In this document: positions 49,870 through 62,212 of the stretch, piece after piece
Layout: every line of letters starts with the position of its first letter
How positions within the stretch are numbered: position 1 is the stretch's first letter
Source: Henningerozyma blattae CBS 6284
Lineage: Eukaryota; Ascomycota; Saccharomycetes; Saccharomycetales; Saccharomycetaceae
Length of the DNA: 64,000 bases
Direction of reading: 5' to 3'
NCBI RefSeq assembly: GCF_000315915.1
Contig: NC_020188.1
Span: 203,501 to 267,500, forward strand
Notes under the pieces: generated by a model
What the model saw: only the letters and a program-made list of their open reading frames with translations
Told to the model about the DNA's origin: nothing
The model's database searches: none
Program-made: the position numbers and the translations under genes

Positions 49870-52473
49870 ATGATATCTGGTACTGCGGCTATTTTTCCAG
49901 AAGCCAAATTAATATTTTGGCTAAAATGGGGTGTTTTTCTCATCATTCTGTTTCGTTTAGTAGCTAATTTATTTTTTTTTGAATATAATAATGCAATTCG
50001 GTTGATTCTATATCCTTCTACTCTTACTTCCAGTTTCTATTTTAACACTGATTTAAAATTATTGAAGAATGATACTATCCGAAGCATTAAAGACATCTCT
50101 CAAAAAGTGTTTACAGAGTGTATTGAAAATCATTTAAATCTGGTAAACAATAGTTCAACTGCTACAAATTACCATGTTAAAGAGAGTTTTAATAAAAATA
50201 ATATTTATAATATTATTGGGATTTGTTTTCTTCAATCAAAAGGAGTTACAACAGATATGATGAAAAATACCTCTTCAAATCCAACAAAAACAAAAAAATT
50301 TAAACTTCTTATGTTTTGTATGCTATTTGCATCAATTCTTCCACTTTTGGAATATATCTACTTTAAAATAACAAAAATTAAAAATGAAGTAAGCTTCAAG
50401 AAGGAAATAAAGCAGAAAAAAGAAGATAAGTCTCAGCTTCAAATGGAATCAACTAGTAGAAATGTTGAGTTAGATGGAATTTTTAAAGAGCCTGATTTAT
50501 CCAAAATAAAAACTGTAATTGATACACAAAACGAAAGGGAAACAGAAAACTTGCCACAAAATCTAAAGAAGCAAAATATTGGTCTAGAATCAACTAATAG
50601 TAAAAAACATGTAAAAACTTTCAAAGATAAAAGTATTAATTCCAAATCAGAACTTAACTTCTCACTTGCCTCGGATAATAGACAACGATCAAATGAAAAT
50701 TCAGTATTTAATATAACACAATCAATTCCACCTCAACATTTTCTTCCAAGTAATTTTGTATCAAAAATGAGTAATTTATCTACTTCATCTAAGCCAACTA
50801 TGGTTGCTGAAAAAAAACAATTAGTTAATCCATTTTTAAGTAAAGTGAATCCTCCAGCTGGCTTGACAAATTCAAAAAAAGAAAAAAAGATAAAATATTC
50901 TTATCAAGAATTATTTAAAATACAAGCTATAGTTTCTGTAAATACAAGTGAGAAAAAGAATAATGAATTAAAAACTAAGTATTATGATCAAATTTTTGAT
51001 GGCTCTCAGAGTAAATTTGATTTTGAGACATTTTATAATGAATGCATTAAAGGAAAAGTCGAATATATCTCAATAAATGAAGATTCTAGTTTGTATTTTC
51101 AAGGCGATAGCAATAACAATAATTATGTTTCAGATAATACTACTTCAAAAAATGAGATGGGCGGTAATTCTTTTAATAGGAACACCAGTAGTCAAATAAA
51201 AAACCCAAGTCCGATAGATCAGCCCCAATATTCGAGACCGGGACAGTTTAACAAAGACTTAGATTTAGAACCTGACAAATTTCAAAATACTGAAAATATT
51301 CAATGCTCAAATTTCTCTGTTCATCCAAATATAGTAGAGAATCCTAGTAACATTTTGTCTCCTAATAAGACAGAAGGTGAAGTACCATCAACTTACACCA
51401 TGCAAGAAAAAACTGAAATATTATGTTATGAGGATAATCATATTAACAACAACCAAAGTGTGAATAATACTACCTCTGTAAGACTCGATTTTGAAAAAGC
51501 TCCTGAACGAGATTCTTCGTCAAAAAAAGATATTTCATTTGAACCTTTATGTAGCGTTAATAAAACAACTCATCAAGTTTATTCTGAAAAAAGTCTAAAC
51601 CCTGGATACCAGAGTAACATTCAAGGTAATTTGTCTAACAAGAACAGTGTAGCTCAAGAGATGCCACAAACAGAATTAGATGATAGATCAAATGATAAAA
51701 TTAACAAAGAAAAAAAATATATCGTAGGTATAAAGCCCAAACAGCAAAAACCTTTAATTTCCTATGCAGATATTTATAAAAATGATCAAATGACAAACTT
51801 TAATTCAAAATTGGTGAAAGAAGGAGGTACAAGTGATTCAAAACCAATTGATAATGAACAACTAGAACTCGTTGAAGAAAAAACAGGTAAAAATGTTGCA
51901 TACGATGAACAAAATTATTTTGAACATGGAACTAGTAATTATACTGTTATAAATAGTACAGGAAAAAATGAGGTAGAAGCAAATTCAATCATCGAAGACT
52001 TAAATTCTCAAAATATAACAAGTGATGAAAAAAAAAAACAAACTGAGAAGAGAATAGAGGGAGAAGTTATCAGCTCTTATCAAAATTTAAATTGTCAAAA
52101 AAATGAAATAAAACCAAGATTCGAAGTTTATGTCCCCAGAAAAGATTTTGGGAACTCATTTGACTTAACTTCTGAAACAGGAAGACTACAGTTTAAAGAA
52201 TATATTAGAGCAAAAAAAGCCAAAAATATGAAAGAAAATCCTGTATTTGCTCCGTCAATTAAACATGTAAAACAAACTCAAGATAAACAAAAATTATTTG
52301 AAAATGGGAATTCAGAAATTCCGTTTTTAAATTATCCATTATACATTTCAACCAAACAAGAATTTAGTGAGCCAGCTGAAAAACCACCAAAAAAAGTATT
52401 TATCAAAAATGTTGGCTGGGTATCTAAATCAAAAGCTAATGAGCTACTACAGAATGATAATGAAACGATATAA
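49870..52473 (+). CDS. Orphan 867-residue protein with two N-terminal membrane segments
   Basis: Not recognised. The N-terminus has a hydrophobic segment at about 12-38 (LIFWLKWGVFLIILFRLVANLFFF) and a second at about 142-163 (KLLMFCMLFASILPLLEYIYF). The loop between them, about 100 residues, holds a short Asn-rich stretch. The remaining 700 residues are very rich in Lys, Asn, Ser and Glu and look disordered. Two patches stand out as likely folded or binding motifs: YSYQELFKIQAIVSV near 345-360 and the C-terminal 120 residues (RPRFEVYVPRKDFGNSFDLT-like; KKVFIKNVGWVSKSKANELL). It lies between RRP5 and TAF7, the place of MTF1 in S. cerevisiae, but is not MTF1. It is probably a fast-evolving or lineage-specific integral membrane protein. 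Base composition is as AT-rich as the spacers. Confidence 0.75.
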   Translation: MISGTAAIFPEAKLIFWLKWGVFLIILFRLVANLFFFEYNNAIRLILYPSTLTSSFYFNTDLKLLKNDTIRSIKDISQKVFTECIENHLNLVNNSSTATNYHVKESFNKNNIYNIIGICFLQSKGVTTDMMKNTSSNPTKTKKFKLLMFCMLFASILPLLEYIYFKITKIKNEVSFKKEIKQKKEDKSQLQMESTSRNVELDGIFKEPDLSKIKTVIDTQNERETENLPQNLKKQNIGLESTNSKKHVKTFKDKSINSKSELNFSLASDNRQRSNENSVFNITQSIPPQHFLPSNFVSKMSNLSTSSKPTMVAEKKQLVNPFLSKVNPPAGLTNSKKEKKIKYSYQELFKIQAIVSVNTSEKKNNELKTKYYDQIFDGSQSKFDFETFYNECIKGKVEYISINEDSSLYFQGDSNNNNYVSDNTTSKNEMGGNSFNRNTSSQIKNPSPIDQPQYSRPGQFNKDLDLEPDKFQNTENIQCSNFSVHPNIVENPSNILSPNKTEGEVPSTYTMQEKTEILCYEDNHINNNQSVNNTTSVRLDFEKAPERDSSSKKDISFEPLCSVNKTTHQVYSEKSLNPGYQSNIQGNLSNKNSVAQEMPQTELDDRSNDKINKEKKYIVGIKPKQQKPLISYADIYKNDQMTNFNSKLVKEGGTSDSKPIDNEQLELVEEKTGKNVAYDEQNYFEHGTSNYTVINSTGKNEVEANSIIEDLNSQNITSDEKKKQTEKRIEGEVISSYQNLNCQKNEIKPRFEVYVPRKDFGNSFDLTSETGRLQFKEYIRAKKAKNMKENPVFAPSIKHVKQTQDKQKLFENGNSEIPFLNYPLYISTKQEFSEPAEKPPKKVFIKNVGWVSKSKANELLQNDNETI

Positions 52474-52921
52474 TTTAACAAATATGGCTAGAAATATTAA
52501 ATATATTTCAAACAAGCTGATTTTATTTATTGCTTTTGAGATAATGAATAGTATAATTTAGTTCAGAAAAGGTTGTCTAGTGATAATTGCTTTTCATATA
52601 ATATTATTAATGTTTTATAAGTAGAGTAATCTTCAAAGATGTATTGTTTTCTCTATTTTTAATATAAAATATGTCGCAATTTTTCTAAATTCTACTTCGT
52701 TCTAATTAACTACTTTACCCATGATAGCGCCGTAAATTGTGCCGAGTAATTTAAAAATCAAATCTCTATTATTGAAACATATAGATATTGTTACAATTCA
52801 ATTATCAGCAGACTATTGAAAACTTCAAGGAGGTACACCGGTTTATCCGATATATATTGATTTACTTATTATATAGATATAATAATTCTAAACAATATTA
52901 AGCCGATAATAAGGAATAATA
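52474..52921. other. Intergenic, TAF7 promoter
   Basis: AT-rich; nothing recognised. A short continuation frame after the orphan gene stop is not convincing. Confidence 0.6.
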
Positions 52922-54507
52922 ATGGCCATATTAAAAGTTAAAAAGCCCAAGGAGAGGGATAATTCTGATAAGAAACAATCCAAAACTAAAAAGATTCATA
53001 TTAAATCAAAGAATGATATACAACTATCATCTCAGAATAATATACATAATGGAAGCATAAGTAAGCCACGAATTAAGATTAGTTTAAAAAAAAAAGTTCT
53101 GAGATGCATGAAAAGCCAAATAGTGTAAAATTAAAGTTAAGTTTAAAAAAAACTGAAGATCATGATAGACTACATAAACCAACCAGACTACGGATAAAAC
53201 CAATTAGGGTCCCAGGAGAGGGGTATGATTCTGAGGATTCCGAAATTGAAGATGATCCATTAATTGAAGAGGGTGTTATTCTTCGTGTGGTCCCTGATAT
53301 TCAAGCAGAATTTGTTAAAAACTCAATAGATTCCGGTGATTATTCTGGTGTTAGTATTAAGTGGAAAGGCCAAAATCATGCAATTGTTTATATTAATGGA
53401 TTTAAATATGGTGCCATTTTGGTTAATCTACCGACTATCCTGGAAGTTAATAAAAGTGTTGACCGTAAAAATTTATTGAAGACATTCGATGTTTGTCAAA
53501 TGCTACTTTGTATCAAAATGATTAATGAAGAGGAGGAAGTTTTTGAATTAACTTCAGAACATACCGAAGATTTGGTGTCTAAATTCTTTGAAGATTACCA
53601 AAACGAAATTGATCAAAATAAATTAAAATTCTTTCATGGGTACAACGGTGGCCCATTGACTGATGCAGAAACTAAATATACAAAAGAGATTGCGCTGAAA
53701 CAATATGATTATAGGCATGGTATCACACCTGCTTTATATAATGTTAGAAATAGGAGATTTAGAAGAAAAATGAATCCTACTGAGTTTGATTATATTGAAA
53801 AAGTTGTTGAATCATTAATTCTAGCAGATGAACAAGCTGAAGAAGTTAAGTTTGAATTAGTCTCCGAAAGTGAAATATCCAAAAGGTCAACTCCAATTGT
53901 AAATTCAGGTATTCAAATACATAACCTTAACTTTTCTACAAACCACGACATAGATATGGAAGATGAAAAAGACGATGATGACTTAGATCTCGATCAAGCA
54001 TTTGAGAGTGACGACGAAGAAAAAGACACTAGTAAAACTAGTATAAATGCCAGTGCTACTATAGATCATAATGAAAAGGACGCAATTAATAATAACGAAG
54101 GCACAACTGACAATATCATTAATGGTATAAAAAGCAATGGAAAACTAGATGAGATGGGTGATGATGTTGAACAATACAATGGTGAAGAAGAAGAAGACGA
54201 TGACGATGACGAAGAAGGAGATGACGAAGAAGAAGATAATGGCGAGGGTAATGAGAAGGAGGAAATTGATGAAAATAGACAACATAATGCATTATTAAAA
54301 GATGAATTAAACGATTTAGAAGGTATCCTAGAACATACTAAACAAAAACTGCACTCAGCTACCAACCCTTTATTAAAATCAAGATTTATTGATAACATTA
54401 AGAAACTAGAAAAAGAAGTAGAATTAAAGAGAAAGCAATTGATGATTAGTGATGAAATGTTGAATAAACAAGACAAAGATATGGAAGATGAAGATGGTGA
54501 CGAGGAT

Positions 54508-54557
<50 letters not shown>

Positions 54558-54723
54558 AGATCAACAACAAAACACAGAACAAGGTCAAACAGATGCGATA
54601 GATGAAGATCAAATCACAAACGCTATTATGGCTGGAGAAATACCCGATGAGGAGGCACTGGACCAGAATGATCTTGACATGATGATGCTGTTTGGTGCAG
54701 AAGGTGACGATGGGGATGAGTAA
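52922..54723 (+). CDS. TAF7: TAF7, TFIID subunit (reading frame broken at an A-run)
   Basis: TFIID subunit that binds Taf1. The conserved TAFII55 domain is at its N-terminal third (EGYDSEDSEIEDDPLIEEGV; ILRVVPDIQAEFVKNSIDSG; YGAILVNLPTILEVNKS; LYNVRNRRFRRKMNP). An acidic middle, a coiled coil (LNDLEGILEHTKQKLHSATNPLLKSR) and a tail ending DQNDLDMMMLFGAEGD follow. The frame of this main part opens only at 53104. The true start is very likely ATG 52922 (MAILKVKKPKERD, like S. cerevisiae MAVIRIKR): its frame runs through a Lys-rich segment to IKISLKKK and then leaves frame at a run of ten A (53086-53095). One more A would join both parts. Either a homopolymer sequencing error or a real frameshift. 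S. cerevisiae: YMR227C, 590 residues. Confidence 0.93.
54498..54560 (+). repeat. GAA/GAG-rich acidic repeat in TAF7
   Basis: Nearly pure run of Glu codons (about 20 Glu with few Asp) between the coiled coil and the tail of Taf7. Acidic runs at this place are also found in S. cerevisiae Taf7, and the length is likely variable. Confidence 0.8.
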
Positions 54724-55383
54724 TATTGTTATGCATTTTATATAATATCACACAAGCAATAGGAAGAGAAGAACTACCATTGGAACAACACCTTTAACAT
54801 CTTGACTATTGATGCTATTTCTAATACCTTTGTAACACTATACATACTACATAATATCCACATATATAAGTAATAGGTCATTAATACTTCGAACTTCAAT
54901 TAGTAACCTAATATATATAATGCAGTATACTCGATAATTTATATCTTACTTTGACTTTCAATACCCTAATTTCTCAACTTTTTATACCAGACGCGCTCCT
55001 ATTTGTGTCTATAATTTCTTCGCTTGTTTTTCGCTGTCAGCTGGGTCACTGAAATTACAAGTCGCGCCTGTCCGAAAGGTAAATATTGAAGTTAAGAACA
55101 TCAAAATTAAAGTTGATAAATGAAAACTGGTAATCGGTCTGAAATAAAAGAGCAACTAAACTTGTAACAATAGTAACGACCGACGTTCATATCTAATCTC
55201 CCAATTTTTTTTACGAAGTTTCCTGTCCAATTTCAACTGTATTTGCTTAAAAATTATTCGCTCTGAAATAATATCACAATTGGAACTTGGAAAGCATCAA
55301 TTTTTTTTATTTTTTTTTTAATTTTGAATAAAAATAAGTGTACTAATTATAATATTAAAAAACAGGGAAATTAAATCTCCAGT
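54724..55383. other. Intergenic, SNF2 promoter
   Basis: Includes the TAF7 3' region and a T-rich stretch at about 55300-55320 before SNF2. A slightly GC-richer part lies near 54990-55080. No motif or RNA gene identified. Confidence 0.55.
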
Positions 55384-55534
55384 ATGAATTTAGAAATTCC
55401 ACAACGCCAATTCACCAAGGAAGAAATTAACAGATGCTATTTAAGATGGCAGCAGTTAAGAAATGAACATGGTGCTAACGCTCAAAACGTGCCAGAATTT
55501 GTTTATTTTACAAAAGTCTTGCAGGCTGCTGCAA

Positions 55535-55571
<37 letters not shown>

Positions 55572-55576
55572 ACAGC

Positions 55577-55607
<31 letters not shown>

Positions 55608-58600
55608 GCCACCGCCACTGCAACGGCCACCACCACTGCAACGGCTACCGCAACAGCCACCGCAACAGCCACCGCAACAGCCACAACCTATGCCACAACC
55701 TATGCCACAACCACAGCGTCATCACCAACAGCAACAAATACAACAGAATTCTAATCAATTATCTAATCAACAACGATTACCTCAACAACATCAAATACCT
55801 ATGAATCAATCTCCCGCCAACCAGCACGCTCAAATTCAAAATACAAGCTCTCCATCATCATTATCAAACCAGAGTCAATTGAACCAAATGAATGGCTCCA
55901 ACTTAAATGGAAATGGAAATTTACAGTCAAGAAATAATAATATAGGACAGAACTATGAGAACCAAATCTCGCCACAGCAAAATAATAATGTTCCATTAGC
56001 AAGATCACCGATGAACAACCAAATACCTCAACCTCAATCACAAGCTTTGGTTAATAAACATATTCCAGGAAATACTCGGAGGAATTCCAATGCCAGTAGC
56101 CCAGCATTTCATAATGAAACCATAATTACTCAGAGTCAAAATCAATTTCAAAATCGCTCATCGAAACCAACCCCTACTCAACAACAAACTGCAACCTTCC
56201 CAACTCAAACTCCACATAATAATAACAATATGAATATTGCACCAAATCAAGGCACTATCAATATCCATGATATTCCAAACAGTAATATTCAAAAAGTTAG
56301 TAATGCTGGATCACCTCAGAACCAACAACAACCACAAGGCCATTCAGGCACACCAAATAAGATTTTCTCAGTCAAGCAATCTATCTTATTAAGAGCTCAA
56401 ATTACTGCGTTAAAATGCTTGGCAAACCATCAACCAGTTCCGACTGAAAGTCAAACAATTTTACAACAGTCAATAAACAACCCTCCGGACTTTAAGCAAA
56501 TATTGATAGCTCTAAGTGAATATGTTAAATACAAACAAAAAAATAATTTACCAACTGGAAACCCAAACTACAACATAAATCCGAATTCAAGCCAACATCA
56601 AACACAACAACCACCGCAGAAAGGACAAACACAATCACCTGTTAATATTCAAAGAAAAACCCCTGTACTAAATCAAGCTCAACTCAATGGGCATCCTCAA
56701 AGTCACAGCCCCTTTACCCAAAGAAAATCCCCTTCTATAATTACGGAACAATCGAACTCCCAGAACAATAGAAACAATTCTTTTCCCCCAAACATATCTG
56801 CTTCAACGAATACCTCAAAAAATGATATTTCTAATTTAGATATGAATAAGAAGGACACTCATATGAGGAGTACAGAACCACTTTCTCAAAACTCTACTTC
56901 TAATTCTAACATTAATTCTGACTTAAGTGACGCTACAACAACCTTAACTAGTGACAATTCATCCATAAATTCATTGAAAACAAAAAACATAAAATCCTCT
57001 AAAAAAGTAACTGAAAAAGCAATATCTGGCAATATATTATACCGTACGAATGGATCAGATAATTACAATGATAAATCTACTAAAACTACTCAATCATTAG
57101 CAAACATACCAGAAGATTCAGAAGAAAAAACTAATACATTGAAACAAATTACAGAGCAAAAATATGCTAATCCCGTTAAAGCAAAACCTAAGAAGAAAAT
57201 TGTAAGCCAATTACCACCTAAAATCGCACAGCCCATGCTACTTGAAGATTTTCAAAATGCAAATAAGACTGCAATGAACATCGTTAATACTGACGATTTC
57301 GATGCAATGGTTGATTCATTTTCATTACCTGAAAATTTATATTCTACTATTGATTATCAACAATTGTTTGATCCAAGTTATGCTGCAAATTCAATGATCC
57401 AACCTGGCATATTACCGTCAGGAATCGATATACATACTTCAAATGAAATTTATCAAACTTTGGTTGCCCTTAACTTAGATACTGCAGTTGATGATTGCTT
57501 ACAAGACCTTTTGGACGACACTACCGATGAAGAAAAAAAGGAAGATGCACTTTTCGATTATTACGCATTAAAGCTTCTTCCCCTTCAAAAAGCAGTTCGT
57601 GGCCATATTTTACAATTTGAATGGTATCAAAATTCGTTATTGCTAAACACTCATCCAAACTTCTTGGCTAAAATACGAAATGTGAATACTCAAGATGCTT
57701 TACTAACTCGAGATTTATATAAGCGCTATGAAATTTTGAAGCTAGAGAAGAAAGAAAAAGAAAGGAAGAAAAATTTAGAAATCATAACATCTTCTGCAAC
57801 AAAAATTTATTACCATCGAACCGAACATAATAATAAGCGTATTAAATTCGGCCATAAAATGATATCTGTTCATGGGACTTATGAAAAGGAAGAACAAAAA
57901 AGACAGGAAAGACAAGCCAAAGAGCGTTTACAAGCATTAAAGGCTAATGATGAAGAGGCATATATTAAATTATTAGATCAAACTAAAGATACAAGAATTA
58001 CCCATCTTTTGAAACAGACAAATTCATTTTTGGATTCACTAACCAGGGCTGTGAAAGACCAACAAATTTATACTAAAGAGATGATTGACTCACATACTAA
58101 AGAGGGGTCACAAGATGCCGAAGATGCAAATAAACAAAAAATAGAAGAATCTGATAATGATGATGATGATCGAGAAAAGATTGACTATTATAATGTAGCA
58201 CACAGAATTCAAGAAGAAATTAAAGTACAACCTAGTATTCTTATTGGAGGTACCTTAAAGGAATATCAGTTAAAAGGTTTACAATGGATGGTCTCTCTAT
58301 TTAATAATCATTTGAACGGTATTTTGGCAGATGAAATGGGTTTGGGTAAAACTATTCAAACTCTTTCTCTGTTAACTTTTTTATATGAAGTGAAGAAAAT
58401 CCATGGTCCATTTTTAGTTCTTGTTCCATTATCTACTATCACTAATTGGACAAATGAATTTGAGAAATGGGCTCCGACTTTGAGAACAATTACATTTAAA
58501 GGTACACCAATTGAACGTAAAGCAAAACAAGCTGCCATTAAAGCTGGTGATTTTGATGTTGTTTTAACTACATTTGATTATGTTATACGTGAAAAGGCTT

Positions 58601-61077
58601 TACTGGGAAAAATAAAATGGGTTCATATGATAATTGATGAAGGCCACAGAATGAAAAATGCACAATCTAAATTGTCACTAACCTTAAATACATATTATCA
58701 TACTGATTATAGACTAATTTTAACCGGTACGCCGTTACAGAATAACTTACCAGAATTATGGGCACTGCTAAATTTTGTACTACCTAAAATCTTCAATTCT
58801 GTTAAGTCATTTGACGATTGGTTCAATACTCCATTTGATAATACAGGTGGCCAAGATAAGATAGAATTAAGTGAAGAGGAGACACTTTTGGTTATTAGAA
58901 GATTACATAAGGTCTTAAGACCATTTTTACTACGTCGTTTAAAGAAGGATGTGGAAAAAGGGTTGCCAGAAAAAGTAGAAAAAGTTATAAAATGTAAAAT
59001 GAGTGCCCTTCAAAATGTTATGTACCAGCAAATGTTAAAACATCGTAGACTATTCGTTGCTGAATCAGCCAAAAAGAAAATCAAAGGGTTTAATAACCAA
59101 CTGATGCAATTAAAGAAAATTTGTAATCACCCTTTTGTCTTTGAAACGGTAGAAGATGAGGTTAATCCTTCGAGAGAAACTAACGCAAATATTTGGAGAG
59201 TCGCAGGTAAATTCGAGCTATTAGATAGAATTTTGCCTAAATTAAAAGCTACTAGTCACAGAGTGCTGATATTTTTTCAAATGACCCAAATAATGGATAT
59301 TATGGAAGATTATTTAAGATTAGCAGGTACGAAGTATTTAAGATTGGATGGGCAAACTAAAGCCGAAGAACGTAGTGAAATGCTTCACTTGTTCAATGAT
59401 CCTAATTCTGAATATTTCTGTTTTATTTTATCTACTAGAGCTGGTGGGTTAGGTCTAAATTTGCAAACCGCCGATACAGTCATAATTTTTGATACAGATT
59501 GGAATCCACATCAAGATCTTCAAGCACAAGATAGAGCCCACAGAATTGGTCAAAAGAATGAAGTCAGAATTTTAAGACTGATTACAGAACACTCTGTTGA
59601 GGAGGCTATCTTGGAACGAGCTCACAAGAAATTAGATATCGATGGTAAAGTTATTCAAGCGGGTAAATTTGATAATAAATCTACATCAGAGGAACAAGAA
59701 GCGTTACTAAGATCACTTTTAGAAGCTGAAGAAGAAAGAAAGAGGAAAAGAAATGCTGGTATAGAGGACGAGGAAATTGATGATAAAGAACTAAACGAGC
59801 TGTTATGCAGGGGTGAAAATGAACTTGAAATATTCACGAAGATCGATGAAGAGCGTGCTAAGAATGATTTACGGGCAGCGTACAAGACTAGATTATTTGA
59901 TAAAAGCGAACTTCCAGAAATATACTCACAGGATATCGACGTTGAGTTAGAGAAAGAAAAAGCTGAAAATGAAAATCTATATATGGAACGTGGTCCAAGA
60001 GAACGTAAAGCAAAGTCTTATAGTGACAACATGACAGAAGAACAATGGCTTAAACAGTTTGAAGTCAGCGACGGGGAAGATAAAGTGGACATTAAAGACA
60101 CAGCTGCTAATGAGTCTGATATAGATCTTGCAGATAATACTGTACCTTCAGAAGATGTTACAGATCTTAAAGATACGATCGAACCTAACTATGTTAAACC
60201 TATTACTGGTGGAGAAAAGTCAGATTCGGATTCTCAAGATGGTGATTTTGAAGAAGAAAGCAAAAAGAGAAAGGCTCCTAAACCTAGGGGGCGTCCAAAG
60301 AAGTTAAAACTGGATGAAAACAATGTTATTCATTCTACTGTTCCATCAGATCCAGATATTCCTGTCAAAGATGATTCAAAAGATACTGTTCCTGCACATT
60401 TTGCGGGCAAAACATCAGTAAAATCTATTGCAGCTTCAAAGTCAACTAAACGTAAAAAAAAATCTTCTCGTGGCCGTGGAAGACCAGCAAAGCCTGGCCC
60501 TGCTACCAAAGGACGTCCAAAGAGAAATAAAAATGGTCAAGAATATTTAAGAAATCCTGAGAATGTGTCTGAGCCGCTAGACATAAGAAAAGATGTAGCT
60601 AAAAACGCTCAAGATTTATTAACATTTGCAGAAACATATAGAAATACAGATAATAGGCAACTGTCTGAGATATTTTTAGATAGACCTCCTAAATCAGTTT
60701 ATCCAGATTACTATTTATTGATTAAATATCCAATTGCGTTTGAAAATATTGAAAAACATATTGAAACATTGGCGTATGACACGATGGTTGAAGTACTAGA
60801 GGATTTTCATTTGGTCTTTGCAAATGCTCGTATTTACAATTACGAAGGATCTATCGTGTATCAAGATTCCATAGAACTCGAGAAAGTAGTATTTCAGAAA
60901 TACGAAGAGATTACTGGTTCAAAATCAGACATAGATTTCTCAAAGTTTGATGAATTATTCGCAACAAAACCTCTACTCATCAATGCTATTAATGAAGTTA
61001 CATCAGCATCTGATAATACACCTGTCTCTACTCCAATTGCGGAAAAAGACCACGAAGATAATGAACAAGAACTCTAA
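55384..61077 (+). CDS. SNF2: SNF2, catalytic ATPase of the SWI/SNF chromatin remodeller
   Basis: Nuclear DNA translocase that ejects and slides nucleosomes at inducible promoters. The 1897-residue protein (S. cerevisiae 1703, YOR290C) has a QLQ-like N-terminus (RQFTKEEINRCYLRWQQLR), a poly-Gln/Pro tract at about 51-120 and a long Gln/Asn/Ser-rich low-complexity region to about 620. The HSA and post-HSA helices follow at about 730-880 (LPLQKAVRGHILQFEWYQN). The ATPase core has [12 protein letters not shown] at about 979-990 and DEGH at about 1084; helicase-C has [13 protein letters not shown]. Then come the SnAC region (KSYSDNMTEEQWLKQFE), three AT-hook motifs (PRGRPKK near 1633, RGRGRPAKPG near 1696, KGRPKRN near 1710) and a bromodomain at about 1735-1845. 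The acetyl-lysine Asn lies in ANARIYN. All expected domains are intact. Confidence 0.98.
55537..55733 (+). repeat. CAG/CAA trinucleotide run and Pro/Gln minisatellite in SNF2
   Basis: A run of about 24 CAG/CAA codons at 55537-55608. Short tandem units follow, encoding PPLQR (twice), QQPP (several) and PQPM (twice). Mixed CAG and CAA codons suggest an older tract that is partly stabilised. S. cerevisiae Snf2 also has a Gln-rich N-terminus. Confidence 0.9.
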
Positions 61078-61408
61078 TATTTTATATTTATGATTACTGA
61101 TCATATTTATTGTATATTTATATTACATTACATAAATTTTGTCTTTATTTTCAGTATTGTTACATTTAATTATAGTTGAATATTTCAAGTCACGAAGATC
61201 TAGTATCGGGGTTATTAATATTCCCGCGAAATTTTTAAATAATGTAATTAGGATTATCAAAAAATTACAGCCTTAATTTATTATATAAAAACTACATAAA
61301 AGACAAAAATTGGGTTCACCAATCCAATAAGTCTCAGAATATTTTAAGATAGAAGAACCATCAAGTTGAATTTATTCATAATATTATATTAATTTAAAAT
61401 TAATTCAA
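61078..61408. other. Intergenic between SNF2 and the YMR226C homologue
   Basis: AT-rich. One CGCGAAA word (about 61226-61232) resembles an SBF/MBF site, but a single copy is weak evidence. No gene seen. Confidence 0.5.
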
Positions 61409-62212
61409 ATGTCGTTTGGATCAAAAGCTGCTGAAAGATTGGCTGATAAGGTAATCTTAATTACTGGTGCCTCTGCCGGCATTGGTTACGCTACTGCACT
61501 AGAATACATGGAAGCATCAAATGGTAAAGCTAAATTAATTTTGGTCGCTAGAAGAAAGGAAAAATTGCAATCTTTAAAGGACTTAATTAACAAAAAATTT
61601 CCTTCTTCAAAAGTTCATATCGATGAATTAGATATTACCAAGTTAGAGACTTTTAAACCATTTTTAGAACAATTACCATCTGATTTTAAAGATATTGATA
61701 TTTTAATCAATAATGCTGGGAAGGCCTTAGGTACTGAAAAAGTTGGAGAAATAGACCAAAAAGATATTGAAGGAATGTTTCAAACAAATGTTATTGGCTT
61801 AATCAGTTTTACTCAAACTGTTTTGCCAATCTTTAAAGCTAAAAATTCAGGTGATATAGTTAACATTGGCTCAATTGCAGGTAGAAATGCTTACCCAGGT
61901 GGTTCAATCTATTGTGCTTCCAAGTTCGCTGTTAGGGCTTTTACACAAAGTTTAAGAGCAGAATTAACAAATACCAACATAAGGGTAATGGAGGTAGCTC
62001 CAGGTATGGTCGAGACGGAATTTTCAATTGTTAGATACAAAGGGGATGAAGATAGTGCTAAGAATGTCTATAAAGGTATAACTCCTTTGGTCGCCGAAGA
62101 TATTGCAGAATTGATCGTTTTCAACACATCTAGAAGATCTAATACCGTCATTGCTGAAGCTGTCATCTTTCCAAGTTGCCAAGCATCTGCTTACCATACT
62201 TATAGAGAATAG
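61409..62212 (+). CDS. NADP-dependent short-chain dehydrogenase (YMR226C homologue)
   Basis: Classical SDR enzyme. The S. cerevisiae protein oxidises L-allo-threonine, serine and 3-hydroxy acids with NADP+ and also reduces diketones. The 267-residue product equals the S. cerevisiae length. It has the Rossmann glycine motif TGASAGIG (about 20-27), an Arg-rich stretch after strand 2 (VARRKEKL) that favours NADP, NNAG at about 102-105, catalytic Ser in NIGSIAG, and the YCASK (YxxxK) pair. The end [13 protein letters not shown] matches the family. It sits between SNF2 (YOR290C) and MPD1 (YOR288C) although its orthologue is on chromosome XIII. Confidence 0.96.
   Translation: MSFGSKAAERLADKVILITGASAGIGYATALEYMEASNGKAKLILVARRKEKLQSLKDLINKKFPSSKVHIDELDITKLETFKPFLEQLPSDFKDIDILINNAGKALGTEKVGEIDQKDIEGMFQTNVIGLISFTQTVLPIFKAKNSGDIVNIGSIAGRNAYPGGSIYCASKFAVRAFTQSLRAELTNTNIRVMEVAPGMVETEFSIVRYKGDEDSAKNVYKGITPLVAEDIAELIVFNTSRRSNTVIAEAVIFPSCQASAYHTYRE

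Noticed and set aside
49870..52473. MTF1 orthologue by position
   Set aside because: The protein is more than twice as long, has membrane segments and shows no methyltransferase fold.
52922..53128. Separate small gene before TAF7
   Set aside because: Its N-terminus and Lys-rich repeats continue naturally into TAF7 if one A is added. It is better explained as the 5' part of TAF7.
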